Part shown: positions 8,474 through 17,600 of the stretch, one piece after another
Position numbering within the stretch: position 1 is the first letter of the stretch
How the letters are laid out: each line of letters begins with the position of its first letter
From: Thiosocius sp942490985
GTDB lineage: Bacteria; Pseudomonadota; Gammaproteobacteria; Chromatiales; Chromatiaceae
Direction of reading: 5' to 3'
Assembly (NCBI GenBank): GCA_942490985.1
Contig: CALNYW010000007.1
Location: 186,001-250,000, forward strand
Length of the DNA stretch: 64,000 nt
Program-made: the position numbers and the translations under genes
The notes under the pieces: model-generated
Databases searched by the model: none
What the model was told of the DNA's origin: nothing
Seen by the model: the letters and a program-made list of their open reading frames with translations, nothing else

Positions 8474-10132
8474 ATGAGTGCGTTCGCACCCATCACGACG
8501 CGCAAATCCCGCCGCTTCGGGATCGTCTTCGCATTGTTGAGTCTGCTGATTTTGGTCGAGGTCCTGACCGTGTTCAGCGTCCTCGCCTCCCAACGGTTCG
8601 CCACCGAACGGGCGCTCGAAGAATACAGCCATGAGCTGCTCAAGAACGTTATCGACGAGACACGTGAAAACGCCTCCGGTTACCTTCGCCGCGCGCAAGA
8701 CAGCGTCGCACTGGCCAGCAATGTGTTCGAGGCCGGCCTGTTGGCGATGGACGAACCAGGCCGTCTGGAAAGATATTTCGTCGAACAGCTGCGGGTCGTG
8801 CCGCAGATAGACGGCCTCTATTTCGCGGACCAACTCGGCAACTTTGTTTTCTGCAAGCGGGACGGCGACGACAAGCTCGGCTTCATGACCAAGATCATCC
8901 TTGCCGACGCACCCCCGGAACAGCGCGTGACGCTGATCACCCGCGATCAACACCTCGACGAGATTTCGCGCACCTACAATCCCGATGACACCTTTGATGC
9001 GCGTGCGCGCCCCTGGTACACCCGGGCTATGGAAAAGAACGGCGAGATCTGGACGCAGCCCTACATCTTCTTCACCTCCAGGGAGCCAGGCGTGACGGTC
9101 GCCAGGTCCGTCTGGAAAGCAGGCAACCCGACGATTGGCGTGGTCGGGGCGGACGTGGAGTTATCGGCATTGTCCGAATTCCTGGAGACCCAGCGCATCG
9201 GTGTTTCCGGTGCCGCTTTCATTGTCGATCGCGAAGGCAATGTGGTTGCCCATCCGCAAGACGCCTGGCTCAAACCCTACGAGGAGGGTGAGGCGCTGCG
9301 TTTGAAGAAAATCGATGAAATGGGGGCCGTCACCGCGCAGGCCGGCGCGCATCTGGCCAAGACCTTCCCTGACCTGCAAGGCCTCCAAGACTCGCATTAC
9401 GACAAGTTCGAGCTCAACGATCGCCTCTACCTGAGCATGTTCGTGCCGCTGCTGGCGCACGGTGACAAACGATGGCTGATGGGCGTGTACGCGCCGGAAG
9501 ACGAACTCGCGCTCAAGATCCGTGAGGGACAGCGTGAAAGCATTTTCCTCGGCGTCGTCGTCAGCCTGCTGGTGATAACCGCCGCATTTCTGATCGGCCT
9601 GATCACACTGCGACCGATCAATCGACTGCAACAAGAGGCGTCAGAAGACCCGCTGACTGGCCTCCTCAACCGGCGCAGCTTTGCTGACATGGCAAGCCGT
9701 CGTCTGGATAGCGCCGCGAAACAGAAAGCACCGATCTGTGCGCTGATGGTGGATATCGACCTTTTCAAACCGATCAACGACCAGTATGGCCACGCGATCG
9801 GTGACGAGGTGCTGATCGCCGTGGCGCGACGCCTCAACCGGTGCTTATCAGATCGCGATCTGCTGGCACGGTATGGCGGCGAGGAGTTTGCGATTCTGCT
9901 TCCAGACACGACCCTGGCGCAGGCACAGCGCATCGCCGAACGCCTGCGTGAATCGGTAAGGGCGGCACCGATCAAGACGAGCGCTGGCGCGTTGCGCGTC
10001 ACCATCAGCCTGGGTGTCACACAGCGCAATGAGGTCAAGAACACGCTTGCGCAGATCCTTGATCGCGCCGACCAAGGCATGCTCGCGGCCAAGCGCTATG
10101 GCAGAGATCAGGTGATGGCCGTCGAGGGCTGA
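8474..10132 (+). CDS. Membrane-bound diguanylate cyclase with periplasmic Cache sensor
   Basis: A 552-residue protein expected to make cyclic di-GMP in response to an extracytoplasmic ligand. It has a transmembrane segment at about 15-38, a periplasmic dCache-like sensor at about 40-350 (includes FDARARPWYTRAME and PYIFFTSREPGVTVARSV, typical of the fold), a second transmembrane segment at about 356-379, then a GGDEF domain at about 390-552 with DPLTGLLNRRSF and the active-site signature GGEEF at about residues 468-472, so it is probably active. At the usual inhibitory-site position there is SDRD instead of RxxD, so product inhibition may be absent. There is no EAL domain. It stands alone and converges with bioA; no strong ribosome site is seen at the ATG. 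Confidence 0.93.
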   Translation: MSAFAPITTRKSRRFGIVFALLSLLILVEVLTVFSVLASQRFATERALEEYSHELLKNVIDETRENASGYLRRAQDSVALASNVFEAGLLAMDEPGRLERYFVEQLRVVPQIDGLYFADQLGNFVFCKRDGDDKLGFMTKIILADAPPEQRVTLITRDQHLDEISRTYNPDDTFDARARPWYTRAMEKNGEIWTQPYIFFTSREPGVTVARSVWKAGNPTIGVVGADVELSALSEFLETQRIGVSGAAFIVDREGNVVAHPQDAWLKPYEEGEALRLKKIDEMGAVTAQAGAHLAKTFPDLQGLQDSHYDKFELNDRLYLSMFVPLLAHGDKRWLMGVYAPEDELALKIREGQRESIFLGVVVSLLVITAAFLIGLITLRPINRLQQEASEDPLTGLLNRRSFADMASRRLDSAAKQKAPICALMVDIDLFKPINDQYGHAIGDEVLIAVARRLNRCLSDRDLLARYGGEEFAILLPDTTLAQAQRIAERLRESVRAAPIKTSAGALRVTISLGVTQRNEVKNTLAQILDRADQGMLAAKRYGRDQVMAVEG

Positions 10133-10159
10133 TTCACGTCGGGAAAACCGGCCTCACTG

Positions 10160-11521
10160 TCAGCCCGTTACCGGCGACCGGGCAACACAACGGCCATCCA
10201 CAACCTCGAGACCTTCAACTACACGGGCAACCGCCGACGTCAAACTCGCTAAATCCACATCGCTGATCACGAAAGGTGGCATCAGGTAGACCAACTTACC
10301 GAACGGCCGGACCCACACGCCTTGCTCAACAAACAGCGGCTGCACCGACGCCATATCGACCGGATGATTGAGTTCCACCACACCGATCCCGCCGAGCACG
10401 CGAACCTCATTGACGACATCGAGCACAACGCATGGTTGCAACCCCGCCGACAAACCATGGGCTATTCGTTCAACGTTTTGCTGCCATGGCGATTCGAGTA
10501 ACAAATCGATACTCGCCAGCGCCACGGCACAGGCCATGGGGTTGGCCATAAAGGTTGGCCCATGCATAAAGACACCCGGCTCGCCCGCTGAAATCGATCT
10601 CGCAATCGCGGCCGTACTCAGTACGGCCGCCAACGTCATATATCCACCCGTTAGCGCTTTGCCCAGGCAGAGGATATCCGGGCTAATGCCAGCGTGTTCG
10701 CAAGCGAACAAGCGCCCGGTACGGCCAAAGCCTGTTGCAATCTCATCCGCAATCAATAGCACGTCGTACCGATCGCACAGCGCGCGCGCCGCGCGCAGGT
10801 AATCAGGCGAGTAAAAACGCATACCACCTGCACCCTGCACCACCGGCTCGAGGATCAACGCCGCCACCTTCTCATGATGCGTTTTCAACATGTCCTCGAG
10901 TTGCTGCACATCGGCCGGATCGGCGGGGCCATCGAATCCGGCCCGCGGCGCAGGCAAGAAAAGTTGTTGCGGCAACACAGTGTTGAACAGGGTATGCATG
11001 CCGGTCACCGGATCACAGACCGACATCGCATGCAGCGTATCGCCGTGATAGCCGCTTCTCAGCGCCAGGAACCGATGTTTTTCAGGGTAACCACGACTAT
11101 GCCAGTACTGGATAGCCATCTTCATCGCGACTTCGACCGCCACCGAACCCGCGTCGGCAAAAAAGACCCTATCCAGACCCGCCGGCGTCAATTCGATGAG
11201 TTTTTCGGCGAGCTTTACCGCAGGCTCGTGGGTCAGGCCGCCGAACATCACATGCGCCATCGCATCGACCTGCTCGGTGATGGCCTGATTGAGTACCGGA
11301 TGATTGTAGCCATGCACCACACACCACCAAGATGCCATCCCATCGATCAGCTCACGTCCATCGGACAGCGTCAAACGAACGCCCTCGGCATGGACAACCG
11401 CAAACAATGGCATGGCACTACCCGCCGGGCTGTACGGATGCCAGACGCTGGCACGATCACGAGCGATCAAGTCCGCCGTATCGACGGCATGACTGTCTTT
11501 TTGAGACTCGGCTTTGGCCAT
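10160..11521 (-). CDS. bioA: Adenosylmethionine-8-amino-7-oxononanoate aminotransferase
   Basis: A 453-residue PLP enzyme that converts 7-keto-8-aminopelargonate to 7,8-diaminopelargonate with S-adenosylmethionine as amino donor (biotin synthesis, cytoplasm). Family features: VWHPYSP near the N-terminus, DGMASWWCVVHGYNHP (substrate pocket), FADAGSVAVEVAMKMA, YHGDTLHAMSVCDP, DEIATGFGRTG with the PLP-binding Asp, LCLGKALTGGYM with the Schiff-base Lys, and a C-terminal WVRPFGKLVYLMPPF. No other bio gene is adjacent, so the pathway is dispersed in this genome. It converges on the GGDEF gene with a 27-bp gap. Confidence 0.96.
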   Translation of the reverse strand: MAKAESQKDSHAVDTADLIARDRASVWHPYSPAGSAMPLFAVVHAEGVRLTLSDGRELIDGMASWWCVVHGYNHPVLNQAITEQVDAMAHVMFGGLTHEPAVKLAEKLIELTPAGLDRVFFADAGSVAVEVAMKMAIQYWHSRGYPEKHRFLALRSGYHGDTLHAMSVCDPVTGMHTLFNTVLPQQLFLPAPRAGFDGPADPADVQQLEDMLKTHHEKVAALILEPVVQGAGGMRFYSPDYLRAARALCDRYDVLLIADEIATGFGRTGRLFACEHAGISPDILCLGKALTGGYMTLAAVLSTAAIARSISAGEPGVFMHGPTFMANPMACAVALASIDLLLESPWQQNVERIAHGLSAGLQPCVVLDVVNEVRVLGGIGVVELNHPVDMASVQPLFVEQGVWVRPFGKLVYLMPPFVISDVDLASLTSAVARVVEGLEVVDGRCVARSPVTG

Positions 11522-11817
11522 ATTCAGATAAGGAAATCCCGGATGATTGAGTTTATCGCGGCTGGGCCTTTAGCCCGCATGATCAGACCTGCCAGCAACC
11601 GGACTGTGAGGCAGACGTAGTGATGACCCGCACTCAAAGTCCCTTTCGGCAGCGAAAAACGACAGAATTAAAATCCTATTGCAATCTCGGTCAAACGCTG
11701 TAAACCAGGTCATATTCGTCCATACTACTTCAGTCCTTCTGCGCATCCGTCGCGGCCGGTCGATAACAACAACATATAAAACCAATGCAGCCAATGCGGT
11801 TGCGTTTGAGGGGGAAA
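11522..11817. other. Divergent intergenic region between bioA and a small membrane-protein gene
   Basis: Roughly 300 bp that must hold promoters in both directions. It is more AT-rich than its surroundings in the second half (around 11640-11720). I could not assign confident -35/-10 boxes or a BirA-type operator. Confidence 0.3.
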
Positions 11818-12261
11818 ATGATGGTCATTGGATCCATCATGTTTGTGATTGTCCTGCTGCTTTTGCTTGTGCTGTTGGCCGTCCTGGCCCGCCGGCAGCG
11901 CGGCCTCAAGCCTCGCCTGCCCGCGCATCCGATTCGCCTGACGCCGAGCGCACAGCTGGAAAAGCTAGAGGCCAGCGGCAATTTCCGCGGGGTCAAGATC
12001 GACTCCCATTGTCGCACCTCTGCACATCTCGTCGGGCGCGAGTACGAATTCGATACCGCCCCCGTACTACCGGCGCAAGACTGCGAACATGCCATCTGCG
12101 AATGCGGCTACGTGGGGCTGCCGGAACGTCGCAGAGCGACCGACCGGCGTGCGTGGACCGAGCGACGCAGCAGCATACGAGTCGATTCCGACGATCGGCG
12201 CAGCAAAAGACCACGTCGGAAATCAGACCTGGCCGCCTGGGCTGCACACGGCAATCTATGA
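11818..12261 (+). CDS. Uncharacterised single-pass membrane protein with Arg-rich tail
   Basis: A protein of about 147 residues that I do not recognise. Two adjacent ATG codons (11818 and 11821) follow the ribosome site GAGGGGG; a longer frame from 11785 lacks such a site. It has one N-terminal transmembrane helix (VIVLLLLLVLLAVLA) followed at once by RRQRG, so the remainder should be cytoplasmic. The middle carries four cysteines (SHC, DCEHAICEC) that might bind metal or a cofactor. The C-terminal third is dense in arginine with repeated ERR/DRR units (ERRRATDRRAWTERR). It may form a small operon with the next gene, 31 bp downstream. Confidence 0.65.
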   Translation: MMVIGSIMFVIVLLLLLVLLAVLARRQRGLKPRLPAHPIRLTPSAQLEKLEASGNFRGVKIDSHCRTSAHLVGREYEFDTAPVLPAQDCEHAICECGYVGLPERRRATDRRAWTERRSSIRVDSDDRRSKRPRRKSDLAAWAAHGNL

Positions 12262-12292
12262 GATGTGAAATGCACTTTCAGCCCCGCAGAAG

Positions 12293-12859
12293 GTGTCAAT
12301 CAGCACGTTGACCCAGACCGACAACCTCCTACGGGGCAAGATCCGCACACGCGCGCAGACGTTGCGCAAAGCCCAGGCTGACAGATCGCATCCTGGCCAA
12401 GGCGGCAATGAAGCGACGGACGATCTCGAGATCGTGCTGATCGACTTGCTCAACCGACTGCTAGCTGAGTCGGAGGTGAATCTCGAGCCTGCGGTGGTGC
12501 CCCCATCACGGGCTGCCTATATTGCGGGCTTCATGCTTTTTCTCACGACCACCCTCAGAACACAGCTCAAGCTGAGCGAGACCGATCCCGCAAACGAACT
12601 CGGCTTGAGGATCGCGACGCGCCTGTTCGACGCATTCGATCCGCCGCAACGACAAAAACTGTTCAGCCGCGGCCTCTTGGCTGTCGAGCAGATGTTGCAA
12701 ATTTTGGGGCAGGCCGGTCATCTGGAACATTGGCTAGCGGAGCTGTTTGGCAATCTTGAACAGGCCATCACAGACGACAGCGAAAACAGCGTTACCGGCT
12801 TGCTCAGGCAGTTCTCGTCGTTACCGCTTGTCGTTAGAGATCTGCAGTCCAATCCGTAG
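12293..12859 (+). CDS. Uncharacterised helical protein
   Basis: A frame of about 188 residues with no recognised family. It is mostly amphipathic helix (DDLEIVLIDLLNRLLAESEV, LRTQLKLSETDPANELGLRI), has no cysteine, and shows no signal peptide. Possible starts are GTG at 12293 or TTG at 12308; neither has a well-placed ribosome site, although AGAAGG lies close upstream. It follows the membrane-protein gene on the same strand and may be cotranscribed. It ends 10 bp from the convergent tpsB. Confidence 0.55.
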   Translation: MSISTLTQTDNLLRGKIRTRAQTLRKAQADRSHPGQGGNEATDDLEIVLIDLLNRLLAESEVNLEPAVVPPSRAAYIAGFMLFLTTTLRTQLKLSETDPANELGLRIATRLFDAFDPPQRQKLFSRGLLAVEQMLQILGQAGHLEHWLAELFGNLEQAITDDSENSVTGLLRQFSSLPLVVRDLQSNP

Positions 12860-12869
12860 CACCAGTCGA

Positions 12870-14549
12870 TCAAAAAGCCTGGGTCTGTAGATAGAAATGC
12901 AGCCGTGGATCATCTTCGCCGTCATCTCTTTCTCCGAGCGGAAAACCCAGCAAAACACGCCCCTGTAATTTCTTTCCAAGATTTATGCTGACACCACCAC
13001 CGGCGCTGGTGATGAAATCGTCGCTATTTATGGATTCGTTATTGCCTTTGAACGGGAACGCGGCGCCATGATCGAAGAACAGCACGCCCCGCCAACGTTG
13101 GGTGAACGGATTAGACGCAGGGTCGACCAGATCGGCAGCAGACACAGGGAAAGTAAATTCCGCGCTACCGAAATACCCTTTATCGCCAATCAGCAGGCCT
13201 TCTGGATAACCCCTTACCGATGACATACCGCCGACCTGAAACTGTTCCGATGAAGGGAGCAAATCATCGGGCGACCACTGTGCCCGCCCTCTGAGCAAGA
13301 GTACGTTACCGCCCGACAGGGTTGATACCCAACTCAGATCCCCATTTGCGCGCCAGAAAGACGTTGAGTTGCCCCATGTGTTCGGTGCATAGGTCGCGGT
13401 AGCCCGTCCGAACAAGGAACTCCCGACCTGATCGCGCTGGACATCGACACCAGCTGTGAGACTCCTGACCCGGGTCGTGAAAAGCGTCACCCCGTCGAAA
13501 TCGGTATTCGACTCTTTAGCGTTGTAGCCAAAGTAGGCGTTGGTCACCCCGTTGCGAAGCACCTGCAGTGGATGCGTGAGAAATACGCCGGCATTCACTG
13601 AATCGCCGGTCACGTTCAAGGGATCCAACGGACCGTCGATGATCTCGATGTCTGAGTAATCGATGCTGGCGCCCAAGCGGGTGCCGATGTTGTTGAGCGG
13701 GGCATTGTAGGCCGCGTAAAGCGCCATGGTGCCCTCGGCGACATTACCCCCGATGCTAAGGCTATCGCGGTAGCCGAACAGGCTGCGATTGATGTGAGCA
13801 AAGCCCAGCCGATAGAGCCCGACGTCGTCGCGACCGGCATCGTCGATGAATACCGTGTTGTCAACATTCGGCGGCTCGATGACCTGCACTTCGTAGTCAG
13901 TGGTGCCAAACGTTTCGCCCGGCTTCAAAACGGCGCGCAGATCGATGTCGTTGACTGAATTGAAATAGAACAGCGTCGACTCCAAAGCGTCGAGATAGAC
14001 CAGCTCGCCCGGCGCCAGCGCATCCAGTCGATCCTTGACGAACGCTTCGCTGGTATTGTCGTTGCCGGTGATCGTAATGGCACCGACCTGTCCCTCGATC
14101 AAGCGAACCTTGACAACCCCACGCTCAATCTTCTGCGGCGGCAAGACCGCCTTTGCCGCGATAACCTTGCGCTCGGCGTAAAGCGCGTTGACGCCATCAA
14201 CCAACTTGAACAACTCTGCCACGCTGACTTCGCGGCCCTCGTAAACCGCGGCTACTGCTGCCAAATCCGCCGATGACAGGACGGCTGATTCGGTAAACAC
14301 GACCTGCCGCAGCTGAAAGCGGACCTCAGACCCGCCGTTGGCCGGCCCCTCCTCTATGCCTGTCTTATCGATCACCTCCGCTTCAGGGTCGCGCGGACGC
14401 TCTTGCAATTGACGCTGCCTTTCGATGAATTCGCGGGTCTGGCGGGAACCCTCGAGAACGGCACCAGGCGTCGACAAAGCGGCCGCCTGCGTCGCTTCAC
14501 CAACAACGAAAAGCAGTAACAGGCTGGCCAACTTGGGAAGCATATTCAT
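12870..14549 (-). CDS. TpsB two-partner secretion outer-membrane transporter (FhaC/ShlB family)
   Basis: About 559 residues. It is an Omp85-superfamily pore that exports the TpsA exoprotein across the outer membrane. After a signal peptide (LLLLFVVGEATQAAA) comes a Gln/Arg-rich N-terminal stretch, two POTRA domains (QLRQVVFTESAVLSSADL; VVKVRLIEGQVGAITITGN) and a 16-strand barrel with the L6 signature VRGYPEG at about residue 443. It ends in Phe, as expected for BAM-dependent barrels. The open frame reaches 14621 and touches the tpsA1 stop at 14618, but ATG 14549 or 14543 gives the cleaner signal peptide. It is the last gene of the skp-like/tpsA1/tpsB operon, and no second TpsB is seen in the window. 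Confidence 0.93.
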   Translation of the reverse strand: MNMLPKLASLLLLFVVGEATQAAALSTPGAVLEGSRQTREFIERQRQLQERPRDPEAEVIDKTGIEEGPANGGSEVRFQLRQVVFTESAVLSSADLAAVAAVYEGREVSVAELFKLVDGVNALYAERKVIAAKAVLPPQKIERGVVKVRLIEGQVGAITITGNDNTSEAFVKDRLDALAPGELVYLDALESTLFYFNSVNDIDLRAVLKPGETFGTTDYEVQVIEPPNVDNTVFIDDAGRDDVGLYRLGFAHINRSLFGYRDSLSIGGNVAEGTMALYAAYNAPLNNIGTRLGASIDYSDIEIIDGPLDPLNVTGDSVNAGVFLTHPLQVLRNGVTNAYFGYNAKESNTDFDGVTLFTTRVRSLTAGVDVQRDQVGSSLFGRATATYAPNTWGNSTSFWRANGDLSWVSTLSGGNVLLLRGRAQWSPDDLLPSSEQFQVGGMSSVRGYPEGLLIGDKGYFGSAEFTFPVSAADLVDPASNPFTQRWRGVLFFDHGAAFPFKGNNESINSDDFITSAGGGVSINLGKKLQGRVLLGFPLGERDDGEDDPRLHFYLQTQAF

Positions 14550-14617
14550 CTCGAGAGACCATCGGCTAATAGACGCCGAAAACACCGGCGACCTGGGTTC
14601 AGAAAACATCGTGATCG

Positions 14618-17600
14618 TCACTCGGCGATAACGAGATCGTCAGATGTCTGCGCAGCATCCGCATCCTGCAGACCGAGCAATTCCTCGTCATCATCGTTCG
14701 AATAGTCGACCAGTCCAGCCGCCGCCGGCGCAAGATTGTCGGCCATGATATCCGAGACCAATATTGCCTGACTCACACTGCCGTCGGTGACGAACGCCTC
14801 GGCGGTCAAGCCAGCGAGCGTGTCGCGCTTCAACTGCAGGCGCGGCAGACTATTTTCCGTACTGAAACCATTAACAATGTAGTCAGGATCATAGTCGATC
14901 AGTAACGCATCAGTGAACATCAGGCGTTCGGGCACGAGTCTGAGGCTGAGCACTTTGTCAAGCGAATACAGTTGCGCAGTCGTTTCCGGATAGAGGCGGC
15001 GACTGCTGTCGTCGTTGTCAATCACGACGCGATGCAACGGCGTGTCTATTCGGGCCAACGACACGACCACGATGTCGTTGAATTCAACGTTATCCGTCGA
15101 AAGGACCAAGTCGAAGGTATTCGCCTTGAGGACATCGTAGACGACCTCACCGCTGCTGGTGACTTGCATCGTGAAGCTGTCGGCCGCCCCACCGTCGTTC
15201 CCGCTAATGGACACGTGGAGCTCATCGGCCTCACTGTGATTGACGTTGGGCAGGTCGATATTGTCGGCATTGACCGTTAGCTCGTCAGCGACAACAACGT
15301 CAGTCACCGCCAAGGTTCCACCTTCTCCAGCGACACTCATTGCAATCGACTGTCCTTCGACTTGGTCGGCCGTCAGGCTGTCGCCACCAACGACCAACTG
15401 CACCGGCCCAGCGGCAGATACGAGTCCAAGTATTGCACTACCGTTGACCGCCTCGATACCCACTGCTCCGCGCTCGGCGACGATCCGGTCGCTGACAAGA
15501 TCACCATTCAGTTCGCGGTAATAGACATCCTCATTGGCGGCAATATTGACCACGCCGCTGCTGTCACCGACGAGGTACTGGGCAACACTGCCCACGCTGC
15601 CGTTTCGGCTGTTGATGATAAAGCTATCGCCCATCAGGTTGACGCCATCGCCGACGCCGGTAATGTCATCACCAGCGGCAACACGGACGTCACGACCGGC
15701 GGACACCGATGACAGGGCGGCACCGGCCAAGGTGTCTATCGTTACATCACCAAGTAGCGCATCGATCCACGCGCCCTCCTGCATGGTCAGGACACCGGCA
15801 AGCACTGCAATGTCGCCTCGATCACTGCGCGCAACACCGCCGGAGCCTATCTCAATGCCACCGGCCGCCGACAGGCTCACTGGCCCGGACGCCCGAACCA
15901 GTCCGTCCACCGCGTAGCCAACCGATGAAGTGATGCCCGTGGTCTCTCCGGCCGACACGCTCGTGAAACGCGCCGTCCCTTCCGGCACGTTCAGATAGAT
16001 GACATCTGCCAAACCCGAGGACGCTGCAACCTGACCATCGGCGTCGTTGCCGATGTCCAGCGGGTTGTCGGTAGTCCCGATAGAGCCACCGGCCGTCAAC
16101 TGCATGGACCTACTGCGGACATTCATCTCTTCATTGGCATAGCGATCCAGGATCGCGCCGGGCGAAGTAAGAAAGATGTCCTGGCGCGAGTAAAGGGTAT
16201 CCAACCAAAGATCGCCTGACTCATTGTCAATATGGATATCGTCGGCAGCACGTGCCAACAAGCTGGCACCGTCCAGCAGCTCCAACCGCACGGGCGCCGA
16301 CGCATCACCGATGCCACCATTGGCGGCCTCGAGAATCATCCGCTGACCGCGGACACTCGCAACACCGGGGTTGGACGGCCCCGTGGTCAGGGCGCCCGCG
16401 GTCTTGATACGCACCTCACCGGTGGCGCTCACCCGGCCGATCCGCAGATCACCTTCCGAGCCAATCAGGGCCCCGCCATCGCTGGCCTGTGCGACCAGGG
16501 CGCCGATATCCGCTACCGTCACGTTGACCGGTCGGGGCTGAACGATGCGAATGGTGGAATCGTCAAGCAGACTGGCGTCGCCACGCTCGGCAGCGGCCAA
16601 TGCCGCCTTTTCCTCCTGACTAAGCGCATCCAGATCGGTTAAGTCGATGTCCCGCGGCGCATCCAGCGAACCGAGTGCGGCACCGGCAATGAGGGTGACA
16701 TTGTTGCCCTTGGCGTTGGGCTCTTTGATCACCGTCACGGTATCCGTGATCTCCTTCAGGAGGCCGGCACCGATAGACAGTTTCAGCTGCGCGTCGCTCC
16801 AGGACGATCCCTCACGGATCGCGGCATTCTCATCGGGACTGGCCTGGTAGGCAAAACCCAAAGTGAAATCGTTCTCCACGAAGCCCTTGACCGAGTCGGC
16901 GGCGCCACCGTAGAGGCGCCGATGCTGGTCGTGATAGGCCTGCGTGCGGTTGCCCTCATACTCCGTGACCTGCTCGGCAGTGACGCCATTGGCCAGCCAG
17001 TCGTTACGCTCACTAGCAGCCAACGCGAACACGTAGTTCGGGTCATAGTTGGCGCTGTCGGCCTGCATTTCGCGCGTCGACCAGTAGCTGCGGTAATCCT
17101 GTGTGACCCCGTTCTCGAAGGCAGCCACCGCCTCATCGGCTTTCTCGATAGCACCTTCACCCCGCAGGCGCAGGTCATCCCAGAGCGCGGCCAAAGCCTC
17201 CACTGTGTCGTCGTCGGTACGGGCGAAAGGATTATTGTCGAGGATCCCTCCGGTGGTCTCGACATACACGTCACCCGCCTGCGACTCGGCCGCAATAAGC
17301 AGCAGGTTGCCACTGTATTCGGCACTGCTGACCGCATCAGCCTGGTTGCTAATGGTGATGTCCTGGCGGGCAACGGCCTCCAGGCCATAGTCAGGCCACA
17401 GGGCCTGATCGGCGCTGTAGCCAGTGCGAACCACGAGTGGTGTAGCAGTCTCGCCGATGCCGCCACTTCGAGATGTCAGACCGACTCGTCGGCCCTGAAC
17501 ATAAGACGCTGGGCCGGCTGCCAGGATGTTACCGTCGGCCTCGAGCCGCACCTTGTCGACGTTGGCACCGCCAACCTGGGCGACGGCCAGGTCGCCGACC

